NCBI GenBank assembly: GCA_021296095.1
Contig: JAGWBB010000074.1
Coordinates: 1 to 60,793, forward strand
Source: Desulfurellaceae bacterium
Lineage (GTDB): Bacteria > Desulfobacterota > Binatia > Bin18
Length of the DNA stretch: 60,793 nt
Direction of reading: 5' to 3'
The position numbers and the translations under genes are program-made. The notes under the pieces were generated by a model. It saw only the letters and a list, made by a program, of their open reading frames with translations. It did no database searches and was not told the DNA's origin. How positions within the stretch are numbered: position 1 is the first letter of the stretch; every line of letters begins with the position of its first letter. Below, piece by piece: positions 7,831 through 16,284 of the stretch.

Positions 7831-9320
7831 GGCGCATCCTGTTCAATCACCCAGGCGTCCTTGGACCCACCGCCCTGGCTCGAATTCACCACGATGCTGC
7901 CCTTACGCAGGGCCACCCGACACAGCCCGCCCGGCACCAAGCGGGTGTCTGCCCCGTGGAGCACGAAGGGCCTGAGGTCAACGTGACGGGCTTCGAGCCG
8001 TCCCTCAATCAGGCACGGCGCCCGGGACAAATCCAAGGTGGGCTGGGAGATGTAGTTCTCAGGATTGGCGCGGAGCGTGGCCGCAAACGCCTCCCGCTCT
8101 TCCCGGCTGGCGTGCATCCCGACCAGCATGCCGTAGCCGCCGGACTCGCCGACCGCCTTGACCACCAGCTGATCGAGGTGCTCAAGCGTGTAGGCCAGCG
8201 CCTCGGGTTCCCGGCACAAATAGGTTTCGACGTTATCCAGGATCGGCTCCTGGCCGAGGTAGTAGCGGATCATACGAGGCACATACGAGTAGATCGCCTT
8301 GTCGTCCGCCACACCGGTGCCCGGCGCGTTGGCGATCGCCAGATTTCCCGCGCGATAGACCTCAAACAGCCCGGGAACGCCGAGGCAGGAATCCGGGCGG
8401 AAGACTTCGGGGTCGATGAAGTCGTCATCGAGTCGCCGGTACAGCACGTCAACGGGCTGCAAGCCGCCAACGGTACGCATGTACAGCCGCTCCCCCTGCA
8501 CGACCAGATCATCGCCCTTGACCAGTTCGATACCCATTTCTCGGGCCAGAAAGGCGTGTTCGTAGTAGGCCGAGTTATAGACGCCCGGGGTAAGCAGGGC
8601 GATATGTGGCTCTTCCCCCTGCCGGGGCGAGAGGGAGCGCAGGATGCCCAGCAGTTCCCGACCGTAGTGGTCCACCGAGCGCACCCGGTAGTGGCGGAAA
8701 AGACGCGGGAAGGCGCGTCGAATCGCGTCCCGGCAGGCCAGCATGTACGACACCCCCGACGGGACGCGGAGGTTGTCTTCCAGGACCATGAATCCGTCTG
8801 CGGTGCGTACGATGTCACTCCCACACACCGAGACGTAGGCCCCGTGCTGCACCTGCACCCCCTCCATTTCAGGCCGATAGTTCGGGCAGCCGTGCACCAG
8901 GTCGCGCGGCACGGTGCCGTCGTTCAGGATATGACCCGGGCCGTACACATCGGCCAGAAACAGATTCAGGGCCTGCACGCGCTGAGTAAGCCCGCGTTCA
9001 AGGTAGTCCCACTCCTGGGCCAGCAGGAGACGAGGCACGCAGTCGATGGGGAAGACCCGCTCAATGGACTCGTCGTCCCCGTACACGGTGAAGGTGATGC
9101 CCTCGTGCAGGAATGAGCGGGTCACCCGATCCTGGAGCCGCTCCACTTCGTCCCTGGACATCCCGCCCAGCGCGTCGAGGAGCATGCGGTAGTGAGGGCG
9201 CGGCCGCCCCTCGGACTCGAAGGTCTCGTCGAAGAAGCGGTCCTCAATGTCGTAGCGTCCAAAGAGATCGGACATGTCGTCCCGACCGTTGCTCGATCCA
9301 GACGAATCGCTCAAGGTCAT
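7827..9320 (-). CDS. Circularly permuted ATP-grasp type 2 protein
   Basis: About 497 aa from ATG 9320 (MTLSDSSGSS); ATG 9275 (MSDLFGRYD) is an equally plausible start. Family landmarks are YRMLLDALGGM, LNLFLADVYGPGHIL, VCGSDIVRTADGFMVLEDNLRVPSGVSYML, the Arg-rich VDVLYRRLDDDFIDPE, VANAPG-like IANAPGTGVADDKAIYSYVP, and the C-terminal GSIVVNSSQGGGSKD. ATP-grasp enzymes of this clade are predicted peptide ligases acting with alpha-E partners (the next gene). It is the first gene of the eight-gene operon ending in glnII; the 77-bp gap upstream separates it from the DUF4276 gene. Confidence 0.92.
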   Translation of the reverse strand: MTLSDSSGSSNGRDDMSDLFGRYDIEDRFFDETFESEGRPRPHYRMLLDALGGMSRDEVERLQDRVTRSFLHEGITFTVYGDDESIERVFPIDCVPRLLLAQEWDYLERGLTQRVQALNLFLADVYGPGHILNDGTVPRDLVHGCPNYRPEMEGVQVQHGAYVSVCGSDIVRTADGFMVLEDNLRVPSGVSYMLACRDAIRRAFPRLFRHYRVRSVDHYGRELLGILRSLSPRQGEEPHIALLTPGVYNSAYYEHAFLAREMGIELVKGDDLVVQGERLYMRTVGGLQPVDVLYRRLDDDFIDPEVFRPDSCLGVPGLFEVYRAGNLAIANAPGTGVADDKAIYSYVPRMIRYYLGQEPILDNVETYLCREPEALAYTLEHLDQLVVKAVGESGGYGMLVGMHASREEREAFAATLRANPENYISQPTLDLSRAPCLIEGRLEARHVDLRPFVLHGADTRLVPGGLCRVALRKGSIVVNSSQGGGSKDAWVIEQDAP

Positions 9321-9396
9321 GTCTCTGGTATTGCTGTTTTTTCCTGCCGTGTCAATCTTGGTCTGGGACGTGTTTTTCACGGTCCGGAAACGAGAT

Positions 9397-10023
9397 TCAC
9401 TGCTGACACGATGTCGCCTCAGCAAGGGCATCGTGGAATTTCGTAAAGCCGACCGAGCGGTTACGCGCCGGGTTGATATAGGCGGCAACGGCCCGCGCCG
9501 TTTCCACCTTGCGTAATCCTGTCTTGAAATACCCACGCTCTTTCAATATCCGCTCGAACGCCTCCCAGGTTCCTCCCTGGACTGAGTCGGGATTGCGATA
9601 CCGGCTTTGATTCGGAACAGTCGGCGATATTTTCGGATAGGCGTTGCGCACAGCCTCCCAGTCACCGAAATACCACGCCTCCAACTCCTCAACAGCAATC
9701 CGATTGACCAATTGCCAGGACCGGTCATCCACTCGCGACCTCGTGCGCAGATTTGCTCCTGATGCTGCGTCTTCCAGTTGTTGCTTAAGCCGCAGGCAGT
9801 CATCGTCATCGCGGTCTACGACCACAACGATGCGCCAATCAGCGGGCAGCCATCGCGCGTAGCCCCTCAAACGATTTTCTAATTTTCCTAGCAGGTCGCG
9901 CTTGCCCTGGAACGTATGGATCTCGAAACTACGGTCTACGGGTAAAATGCACGGTAAGAGTTCTCGCAGAAACGCTTCCATTGAGAGCTCTTCAACGAGT
10001 AGTTCCAAGTGTCTGACAATCAC
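9397..10023 (-). CDS. DUF4276 protein, Toprim-like, partner of an AAA ATPase
   Basis: 208 aa from GTG 10023; the GTG overlaps the stop of the upstream ATPase (GTGA, 10020-10023), so the two are translationally coupled. DUF4276 features are clear: LELLVEELSMEAFLREL, FQGKRDLLGKLENRLRGYA, an acidic strand end IVVVVDRDDDDC, AVEELEAWYFGDWEAV, and a C-terminal SVGFTKFHDAL. The acidic VVDRDDDD arrangement resembles the DxD element of Toprim nucleases. Pairing with an SMC/OLD-like ATPase recalls two-gene anti-phage systems such as PARIS, so a defence role is inferred by analogy. In-frame sequence upstream of the GTG runs through the ATPase gene and is not used. Confidence 0.82.
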   Translation of the reverse strand: MIVRHLELLVEELSMEAFLRELLPCILPVDRSFEIHTFQGKRDLLGKLENRLRGYARWLPADWRIVVVVDRDDDDCLRLKQQLEDAASGANLRTRSRVDDRSWQLVNRIAVEELEAWYFGDWEAVRNAYPKISPTVPNQSRYRNPDSVQGGTWEAFERILKERGYFKTGLRKVETARAVAAYINPARNRSVGFTKFHDALAEATSCQQ

Positions 10024-11272
10024 CGCTTGGGGCCCCGTGGAGGAGCGGTCGGTACGCCTTGATTGACCAGCGGATCGCCCACGCCGAAATATCCCTCCAT
10101 CCACAGGTTCCCCAGCAGACCGCCGTGCTCCAGGAAATTGCGCACCCTGGGGAGATCGGCCACGTGCTGGGACTGCGTATAACTCTGCTCGTCACGCCAC
10201 AGGACGCGCACCTCTTCGGACTGCAAGGCATTCAGGAAAAAGGGCGAATGGGTGGTCACGAGCAACTGCGTGCGCTCACTGGCCGCGCGGCATTCCTCGG
10301 CCAGTTCGGACAGCAACCGGGGGTGCAGGAAGTTCTCCGGTTCTTCGATACCTAATGAAGGGCGGCGGTTGGGGGTCGTACAGCAGCACAAGGTAGGCCA
10401 CCAGCATCTTCAGGGTGCCATCGGAGGCGAAACGGGCCAGCACCGGATGGCTGAACGGGGCGTCCTTGATCTGCAACAGCAAGCGACCGTCGGGCACTGT
10501 CTCGGCCAGCACCCTCTCAATACGCGGCACCCGGCGGCGCAGCACATTGAAGATGTCATCCAATCGTTCTGGATGCTGTTCGGCCAAGTATTGGATGACG
10601 TTGGCGAGATTGTCGCCCGTTTTGCTCAGCCGTTCTTGGGGTCCTGCCTCGGGCTGTCCGCGCGCGCTATCGGCTGACAGGTAGGACACGTGCCAGCCGG
10701 TGATAAAGTCGCGCAGCGCTGCCACGCGCGGGTGCTCGGCGAACTGCCCTGGCGCGTTGACTGCCAGCAGGTCGGGGGATTTGAGCGGAATATCCGTCCG
10801 CCGTTCTTGGCTGTTAGGTCGGTCTCCGCTGATGGCCTGACCCTGGCCCTGGCGATAGTCAAGGAAACGAAACGGTTGCCCATAACTCCCCCGCTTCCAG
10901 CGCAGCCACTCCTCCACGACCACCGGTGCGCGGTCACGTTCATCAACGACCAGATGAAACGACCAGATGATAGGTGACGAGCGGGTAGCCGGGCTCACGA
11001 TACTTGATCTCGATGGTCACCGGTCCCTCTGCACCGCGCGTCTTCAGTTCCCTGGCCCGCCCACGTTTATCCCAAGCCCGGCGCAGCCCCAGTTCAAAGC
11101 ACTCGGCGAGAAATGCGAACACGTCAAAGACCGTTGACTTGCCGCTCCCGCTGGGGCCGAGCAGCACGGTCAAGGGCGTCATTTTCTTAAATTCGGCTTC
11201 CCGCAGCGCCCGGAAATTCTGTACCTTCAGAGACTCAATGCGCGCCGGGGAATGTTGCCGGTTTCCGGACAT
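10020..11272 (-). pseudogene. AAA family (AAA_21, SMC/OLD-like) ATPase, frameshifted twice
   Basis: Three reading frames together give one ABC/SMC-like ATPase. The first piece (from ATG 11272) has the N-terminal [17 protein letters not shown] and Walker [10 protein letters not shown]. The middle piece (about 10360-10960) holds the helical insert. The last piece carries the signature/Walker B and switch, [21 protein letters not shown] and LLVTTHSPFFLNAL. The first break is an exact 13-bp tandem duplication at 10945-10970; removing one copy restores [11 protein letters not shown]. The second is a +1 shift near 10350-10362, where YDPQPPPF should join LGIEEPEN. It is coupled to the DUF4276 gene. 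Either the system is inactivated here or the breaks are sequence errors. Confidence 0.85.
10945..10970. repeat. 13-bp tandem duplication disrupting the ATPase gene
   Basis: AACGACCAGATGA occurs twice head to tail at 10945-10957 and 10958-10970. The 13-bp unit is not a multiple of three, so it shifts the frame of the ATPase; collapsing it to one copy gives continuous coding sequence. This looks like a slippage or short duplication event. Confidence 0.95.
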
Positions 11273-11306
11273 GGCAAAGCGCCGCTGAACCTATGCGTTT
11301 TCATCC

Positions 11307-11732
11307 TCATTCCTCATCGGGCACATCCCGCCCCAGCCAAGGCATCAGGCGTGAGCCGGAGGGCGCGGCCATTCTGGCCAGCCAGCCGGCCCGCCGGGTG
11401 AGTTTCTTTTGCGCCACGATGGTCTTGTCCATCAGCAGGGCTTGGAGCGCGTTCAGCCAGCACTCGTAGTAGGTCGGCCTCGCGTCAGACGGCTGGCGGT
11501 CGGCCTCGCCGATGGCGGCGATCAGCCGCTGCTGGAACTCCGCCCAGGCGAAGTGGCCCCGCTCACACAGAGCCACCGCCATGGCAAAGGCAATGCCTTC
11601 CCACGGGTCTTGGAAGAGCAGCTCTCCGCTCTGCCGGGGCAGGGCTGTCGGTCCGGCCATATCGGCCACCCGACGGTCGGCGGCGGGTGGCCGGGGATGT
11701 GTGTCACGTGGGGCCTCGGGCACACCGATCAT
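11307..11732 (-). CDS. Nitrile hydratase accessory (activator-like) protein
   Basis: 141 aa from ATG 11732, which overlaps the stop of the alpha-subunit gene (ATGA). The core matches the nitrile hydratase accessory/beta N-domain family: [45 protein letters not shown], then [16 protein letters not shown]. Such proteins deliver or help load cobalt into the alpha subunit; they are homologous to the N-terminal part of the beta subunit. The roughly 35-residue C-terminal tail ([21 protein letters not shown]) is unusual for the family. An alternative ATG at 11660 would remove a Pro-rich leader. No full beta subunit lies nearby. Confidence 0.78.
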   Translation of the reverse strand: MIGVPEAPRDTHPRPPAADRRVADMAGPTALPRQSGELLFQDPWEGIAFAMAVALCERGHFAWAEFQQRLIAAIGEADRQPSDARPTYYECWLNALQALLMDKTIVAQKKLTRRAGWLARMAAPSGSRLMPWLGRDVPDEE

Positions 11733-12322
11733 GGCGGGTCGGGTGACCAGGGGGGCTCTTGGGTGCCGGCCGGACGTTGGGGGAGTACCAGATAGCGGGT
11801 CTGGGCAGTGCTGTTCCAGACCAGGATTTCGCGCTCTGGAGCGATCTCCAGACCAAACTCGCTCAGGACTTCGCGTGGCCGGCCACCAATCCGAGAACGG
11901 TAGGCCGAGCTTTTGTACCAGAACGGGGGCAGGCCCAGGACCGGCCACGGATAACACGAACACAAGGTGCACACGACCGCGTTGTGAACCCCAGGCGTGT
12001 TCTCGACCACCGTCAGCTCCTCGCCCTGCAAGCCCCCAAAGCCCAACTCGGCAATCGCCTCGGCGCCGTTCCGCAGCAGCCGCTCCTTGTAGGCCGGATC
12101 GACCCAGGCCCGGGCAACCACCTTGGCCCCGTTCAAGGGTCCGATGTCGTTTTCGTAGGTGTCCAGGACGGCGTCAAGATCGGCCGGCGTGACGAGCCCG
12201 TCCTCTTCCAGGACAGACTCCAGCGCTTTGGCCTGGACCTCACGCGCCTTGTTTTCCACCCGGCTGAGCCGGCGCTGGGTGTAGGCCGGTGTTGGACCGT
12301 GGTGATCGTGCTGATCGCTCAT
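11729..12322 (-). CDS. nthA: Nitrile hydratase alpha subunit, cobalt type
   Basis: 197 aa from ATG 12322 ([15 protein letters not shown]). The metal-binding claw is [17 protein letters not shown]; Thr between the first two Cys residues (C-T-L-C-S-C) is characteristic of the Co(III) enzymes, whereas iron enzymes have Ser. Other conserved parts are [42 protein letters not shown] and the catalytic-site Arg. It converts nitriles to amides, normally as an alpha-beta heterodimer. Here it is followed only by the accessory protein, so the beta subunit must be encoded elsewhere, be replaced by the accessory protein, or be missing. Confidence 0.88.
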   Translation of the reverse strand: MSDQHDHHGPTPAYTQRRLSRVENKAREVQAKALESVLEEDGLVTPADLDAVLDTYENDIGPLNGAKVVARAWVDPAYKERLLRNGAEAIAELGFGGLQGEELTVVENTPGVHNAVVCTLCSCYPWPVLGLPPFWYKSSAYRSRIGGRPREVLSEFGLEIAPEREILVWNSTAQTRYLVLPQRPAGTQEPPWSPDPP

Positions 12323-12450
12323 GGGCGGCACGCTAGTCTGGAACAGACGGCGAGTCAAACAAACGGGCTTGGACCGTGTGTGGTGCCGATCATCTTGCGT
12401 TCCCCACCCGTCCCGCGATAGGTATAGGCTGACACGAGGAGGAGACTACT

Positions 12451-13326
12451 GTGCACGAGTTTGATTTCGCCGCTCCAGACAGCTTGCAGCAGGCGGTCGA
12501 GCTGCTGGGTCGTGCCGACGGCGAGGCGCACGCCCTGGCCGGCGGGACCGACCTGATCCCCCAGATCAAAGAAAACCGGCGTCGCCCGAGTCTGGTGGTG
12601 GACATCAAAAAGATTCCAGAACTCAACGTGCTGTCATACGACGCCGCCGGCCTGCGCATCGGCGCGGCGGTGTCGTGTACCCGTATCGCCGAGTTTGACG
12701 CGGTCAAGCAACACTATCCGGCCCTGGCCGAGGCCTGCGCTCTGGTCGGCTCGTACCAGATTCAGAACCGGGCCGCCCTGGGCGGCAATATCTGCAACGC
12801 TGCACCCTCGGCCGATGCGGTGCCGCCGGTTCTGTCGTACGCCGGCAGGCTGCTGCTGGCCGGTCCGAACGGCCAGCGTGAGTTGGCGGCAGAGACATTT
12901 TTTACCGGTCCGGGGCAGACCGTCCTGGCCCGCGGAGAAGTGCTGGTCGCCATCCAGCTGCCGCCGCCGCCGGCCAACTCGGGCGCGGCGTATCTGCGCT
13001 TTATCCCGCGCGAGGAAATGGACATTGCGGTAGCCGGGGTTGGCTCCTTCGTTCAGCTCAGCGCCGACGGGCAGCGCTGCCAGCAGGCGCGGATCAGCCT
13101 CGCCTCGGTCGCTCCCACCCCGGTCCGGGCCGACGAGGCCGAGGCGTTTGTGGCCGGCAAGCCACTGGACGCGGCGACCATTGCCGAGGCCGGTGAGCTG
13201 GCGGCACGGGCGGCGCGGCCCATCTCGGATGTACGAGGCTCGGCCGCCTATCGGCGTGAGCTGGTCAAGGTGCTGACCCGCCGGACCCTACAGACGGCGC
13301 TGGACAGAGCCAGGAGAAGCGCATGA
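12451..13326 (+). CDS. FAD-binding middle subunit of a xanthine-dehydrogenase-family enzyme
   Basis: 291 aa. GTG start at 12451 behind a GAGGAGGAGA ribosome site. FAD-binding signatures of the CoxM/XDH-M family are present: ALAGGTDLIPQIKENRR, GAAVSCTRIAEF, and QIQNRAALGGNICNAAPSAD, followed by a CO_deh_flav_C domain. It accepts electrons from the iron-sulfur subunit encoded next and overlaps it by four bases. First gene of a three-gene medium-small-large operon. Confidence 0.92.
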   Translation: MHEFDFAAPDSLQQAVELLGRADGEAHALAGGTDLIPQIKENRRRPSLVVDIKKIPELNVLSYDAAGLRIGAAVSCTRIAEFDAVKQHYPALAEACALVGSYQIQNRAALGGNICNAAPSADAVPPVLSYAGRLLLAGPNGQRELAAETFFTGPGQTVLARGEVLVAIQLPPPPANSGAAYLRFIPREEMDIAVAGVGSFVQLSADGQRCQQARISLASVAPTPVRADEAEAFVAGKPLDAATIAEAGELAARAARPISDVRGSAAYRRELVKVLTRRTLQTALDRARRSA

Positions 13327-13799
13327 AACGGATGATAGAACTGACCGTCAACGGTGACTCCCACACCGCCATTATTGATGCCCGCGAGACCCTGCTCGAC
13401 AGCCTGCGCTATAAGCTGGACTTCATGGGTCCCAAGGAAGGCTGCGGAAACGGCAACTGCGGAGCCTGCACCGTCGAGTTGAACGGCCAGCTGGTCAACT
13501 CGTGTCTGGTCCTCAGCCTGGAAGCCGAAGGCGCCGAGATCAAAACGGTCGAAGGGGTAGCCGCCGGAGACCAGCTGCACCCTGTCCAGCGGGCCTTTAT
13601 CGACAACGCCGGGCTACAGTGCGGGTTCTGCACGCCGGGCTTTATCATGTCGGCCAAAGCCCTTCTGGAGCGTAATCCGAATCCCAGCGAGGCCGAAATT
13701 CGGCTGGCCATTTCGGGCAATCTGTGCCGCTGTACCGGCTATGACAAGATCGTCAAGGCCATTCAGGCCGCATCTCAGGCTCTGTCACGGGCCGCCTAA
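13323..13799 (+). CDS. (2Fe-2S) small subunit of a xanthine-dehydrogenase-family enzyme
   Basis: 158 aa with the two cluster domains of CoxS/XDH-S proteins: a plant-type ferredoxin domain (KEGCGNGNCGACTVELNG, with a fourth Cys in NSCLVLSLEAEG) and a helical C-terminal domain (GLQCGFCTPGFIMSAKALL and GNLCRCTGYDKIVKAI). It shuttles electrons from the molybdenum site to FAD. ATG 13323 overlaps the stop of the FAD subunit gene. Confidence 0.95.
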   Translation: MKRMIELTVNGDSHTAIIDARETLLDSLRYKLDFMGPKEGCGNGNCGACTVELNGQLVNSCLVLSLEAEGAEIKTVEGVAAGDQLHPVQRAFIDNAGLQCGFCTPGFIMSAKALLERNPNPSEAEIRLAISGNLCRCTGYDKIVKAIQAASQALSRAA

Positions 13800-13862
13800 G
13801 ACGAAGAGGCAGCGTGTCCTGCGACCCAAGGGTGATACGTTGCCTCTATGAGGAGAAGGTAT

Positions 13863-16148
13863 ATGGCAGAATATACGGTTATTGGCACGCGTTTGGCAAA
13901 GGTCGATGGTCCGGAGCGGGTGACCGGCAAGGCCGCCTTTGGCGCCGATCTGAGCCTGCCCAATATGCTGTGGGCCAAGCTGGTCCGCAGCCCCTACAGC
14001 CACGCCCGGATCAAAAAGATCGATCCCAGCAAGGCCCTGGCCCTGCCCGGGGTCAAGGCCGTCATCTGCGCCGACGATCTGCCGCCCCTGGCCAAGGGCA
14101 CGACCGCCCCGCTGGTCGGCGAGGTCAGCATCGACATGAGCGCTATCCGCGAGCTGGTCATGGCCTCGGACAAGGCCCGCTATCACGGCCAGGCCGTGGC
14201 TGCGGTGGCCGCCACCGATCCGTTTACGGCCGAGGAAGCGGCCGAGCTGGTCGAGGTCGAGTACGAAGAGTTGCCGGTGGTCGGCGACGTGATGGAGGCC
14301 ATGCAGCCCGACGCCCCGCTGGTGCACGAAGACTTGTACACCACCGAGGAAGCGACCCAGGAAAAGTCAGCCCACCCGAGCAATATCGCCACCCACATGG
14401 TGTACAGCCACGGCGACCCGGAGGCCGGTTTCAAGGAGGCCGATGTCGTCCTGGAAAAGACCTACACCACCCAGATGGTCCATCAGGGCTATATGGAACC
14501 CCAGGCGTGTGCGGCGCGGGTCGAACCGGACGGCAAGCTGACCGTCTGGACCTCGGCTCAGGGGCATTTTACCGTCCGCAACCAGCTCGTCGCCCTGCTG
14601 GATCTGCCGGCCAGCCGCCTGAACGTCATTCCGATGGAAATCGGCGGCGGCTTTGGCGGTAAGGCCCTGGCGCTGTTCGAGCCCACCGTGGCGACCCTGG
14701 CCAAAAAGACCGGCCGACCGGTCAAACTCGTCATCTCCCGTGAAGAGGTGCTGCGGGCGACCGGACCGGGTTCACCGGCGGTCATCACGGTCAAGGCCGG
14801 GGCCAAAAAGGACGGCCACCTGACGGCCGCCTCGGCCATCATGCGTTACGACGCCGGGGCGTTTCCCGGCTCGCCGGTCTCGCGCGGCCTGCTGGTCGGC
14901 CTGGCGCCGTACAAGCTGGCCAATATGCACGCCGAGGGCTATGACGTGGTCACCAACAAACCCCGGGTGGCCGCCTATCGGGCGCCGGGCGGGACGCCGG
15001 CCGGGTTTGCCGTAGATTCCCTGATGGACGAACTGGCCGAAGCCCTCGACATCGACCCGCTGGAATTCCGCCGTCGCAACGCGGCCGAGGAGGGCGATAT
15101 CCTGCCGCTCGGCATGCCGCTCAACCGCGTCGGTCTACGTCAGATGCTCGACCAGATCAAAACCCACCCGTGCTGGACCGACCCCCTGGAAGGTCTTAAT
15201 CGGGGCCGGGGGCTAGCCCTGGGCTACTGGATCGGCGGGTCTTTCACCTCCAGCGCCGAAATCAAGATCAACCCCGACTCGACGGTGTCGATCTTTGTCG
15301 GGACCGTCGACCTGACCGGGACACGGACGACGATCAGCCAGATGGTAGCCGACGAACTCGGGCTCGATCCCAGCGAGATCACCATCAAAGTCGGCGATAC
15401 CGATAGCGCGCCCTACGCCGACCTCAGCGGCGGCAGCCGGATTACGTATACGATGAGCGCGGCCACCCATCAGGCCTGTCAGGATGTCCTGGGGCAGCTC
15501 AAAGCCCGGGCTGCGGAAAAACTCAAGGTTTCACCCGACGAGGTCGAGTACGCCCAGAAAAAGCTGTGGGCCAAGAGCGATGCGAAGGCGGTGGTGACGC
15601 TGGAAGAGCTTGCCCGCGAGAGTGTGGCCTGGGGCAGCGGGCCGATCATCGGCAAGGGCAGCACGACCCGCATGCAGCCGGCCCACGCCTATGCGGCCCA
15701 CGTGGTCGACGTGGAAGTCGATCTGGATACGGGCAAGGTCCAGATCCTGCGCTACACCTGTTTCCAGGATGTTGGCAAGGCGATCAATCCGGCCCAGGTC
15801 GAGGGGCAGATTCAGGGTGGGGCGGTCCAGGGCATCGGCTGGGCGCTCAACGAGGAGTACGTCTTCGACAACGGGGTACTGACAAACGCCAGCCTGCTCG
15901 ACTATCGCTGCCCGGTTGCGCTGGATCTGCCGATGATCGAGGTCTCCTTGACCGAGGTCCCGGCCTCGGAAGGCCCGTACGGGCTGCGTGGGGTGGGCGA
16001 GGTGCCGATTGTGCCGCCTGCGGCCGCACTGGCCAACGCCATCTATCGGGCGACCGGCGCGCGCCTCCAGCAGCTGCCGATGAACCCGGAGCGTATATTC
16101 TGGGCGCTGCACCAGAAGACCGACCAGCCGCTGGCTGCGGCAGACTGA
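13863..16148 (+). CDS. Molybdopterin-binding large subunit of a xanthine-dehydrogenase-family enzyme
   Basis: 761 aa. ATG 13863 (MAEYTVIGTRLAKVDGPERVTGKAAFGADL) is chosen because AGGAGAAGG lies at the right distance; ATG 13848 in the same frame would overlap that site. Molybdenum-cofactor landmarks include GGGFGGKA, RAPGGTPAGFAVDSLMDELA, and the catalytic Glu in GVGEVPIVPPAAALANAI. The loop that defines carbon monoxide dehydrogenases (AYRCSFR form I, AYRGAGR form II) reads AYRAPGGTP here, so CO oxidation is unlikely; a purine, aldehyde or aromatic-CoA type hydroxylation is more plausible but the substrate cannot be read from sequence. Confidence 0.92.
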   Translation: MAEYTVIGTRLAKVDGPERVTGKAAFGADLSLPNMLWAKLVRSPYSHARIKKIDPSKALALPGVKAVICADDLPPLAKGTTAPLVGEVSIDMSAIRELVMASDKARYHGQAVAAVAATDPFTAEEAAELVEVEYEELPVVGDVMEAMQPDAPLVHEDLYTTEEATQEKSAHPSNIATHMVYSHGDPEAGFKEADVVLEKTYTTQMVHQGYMEPQACAARVEPDGKLTVWTSAQGHFTVRNQLVALLDLPASRLNVIPMEIGGGFGGKALALFEPTVATLAKKTGRPVKLVISREEVLRATGPGSPAVITVKAGAKKDGHLTAASAIMRYDAGAFPGSPVSRGLLVGLAPYKLANMHAEGYDVVTNKPRVAAYRAPGGTPAGFAVDSLMDELAEALDIDPLEFRRRNAAEEGDILPLGMPLNRVGLRQMLDQIKTHPCWTDPLEGLNRGRGLALGYWIGGSFTSSAEIKINPDSTVSIFVGTVDLTGTRTTISQMVADELGLDPSEITIKVGDTDSAPYADLSGGSRITYTMSAATHQACQDVLGQLKARAAEKLKVSPDEVEYAQKKLWAKSDAKAVVTLEELARESVAWGSGPIIGKGSTTRMQPAHAYAAHVVDVEVDLDTGKVQILRYTCFQDVGKAINPAQVEGQIQGGAVQGIGWALNEEYVFDNGVLTNASLLDYRCPVALDLPMIEVSLTEVPASEGPYGLRGVGEVPIVPPAAALANAIYRATGARLQQLPMNPERIFWALHQKTDQPLAAAD

Positions 16149-16284
16149 AGAGCAATCCGGTCGGTATGGGGGGGAGCTGCGGCCCCCGGTCCGAGACACG
16201 TCCGGTCCATCCCAGGCGGCCACCGCCTTCCCGGGCTCACGCGCCGGTGGAGGCCGGACTCTTTCTGCAAACGAGGATGAACAC

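Noticed and set aside
12451-16148. CO dehydrogenase (coxMSL)
   Set aside because: Gene order fits, but the active-site loop AYRAPGGTP does not match either CoxL form.
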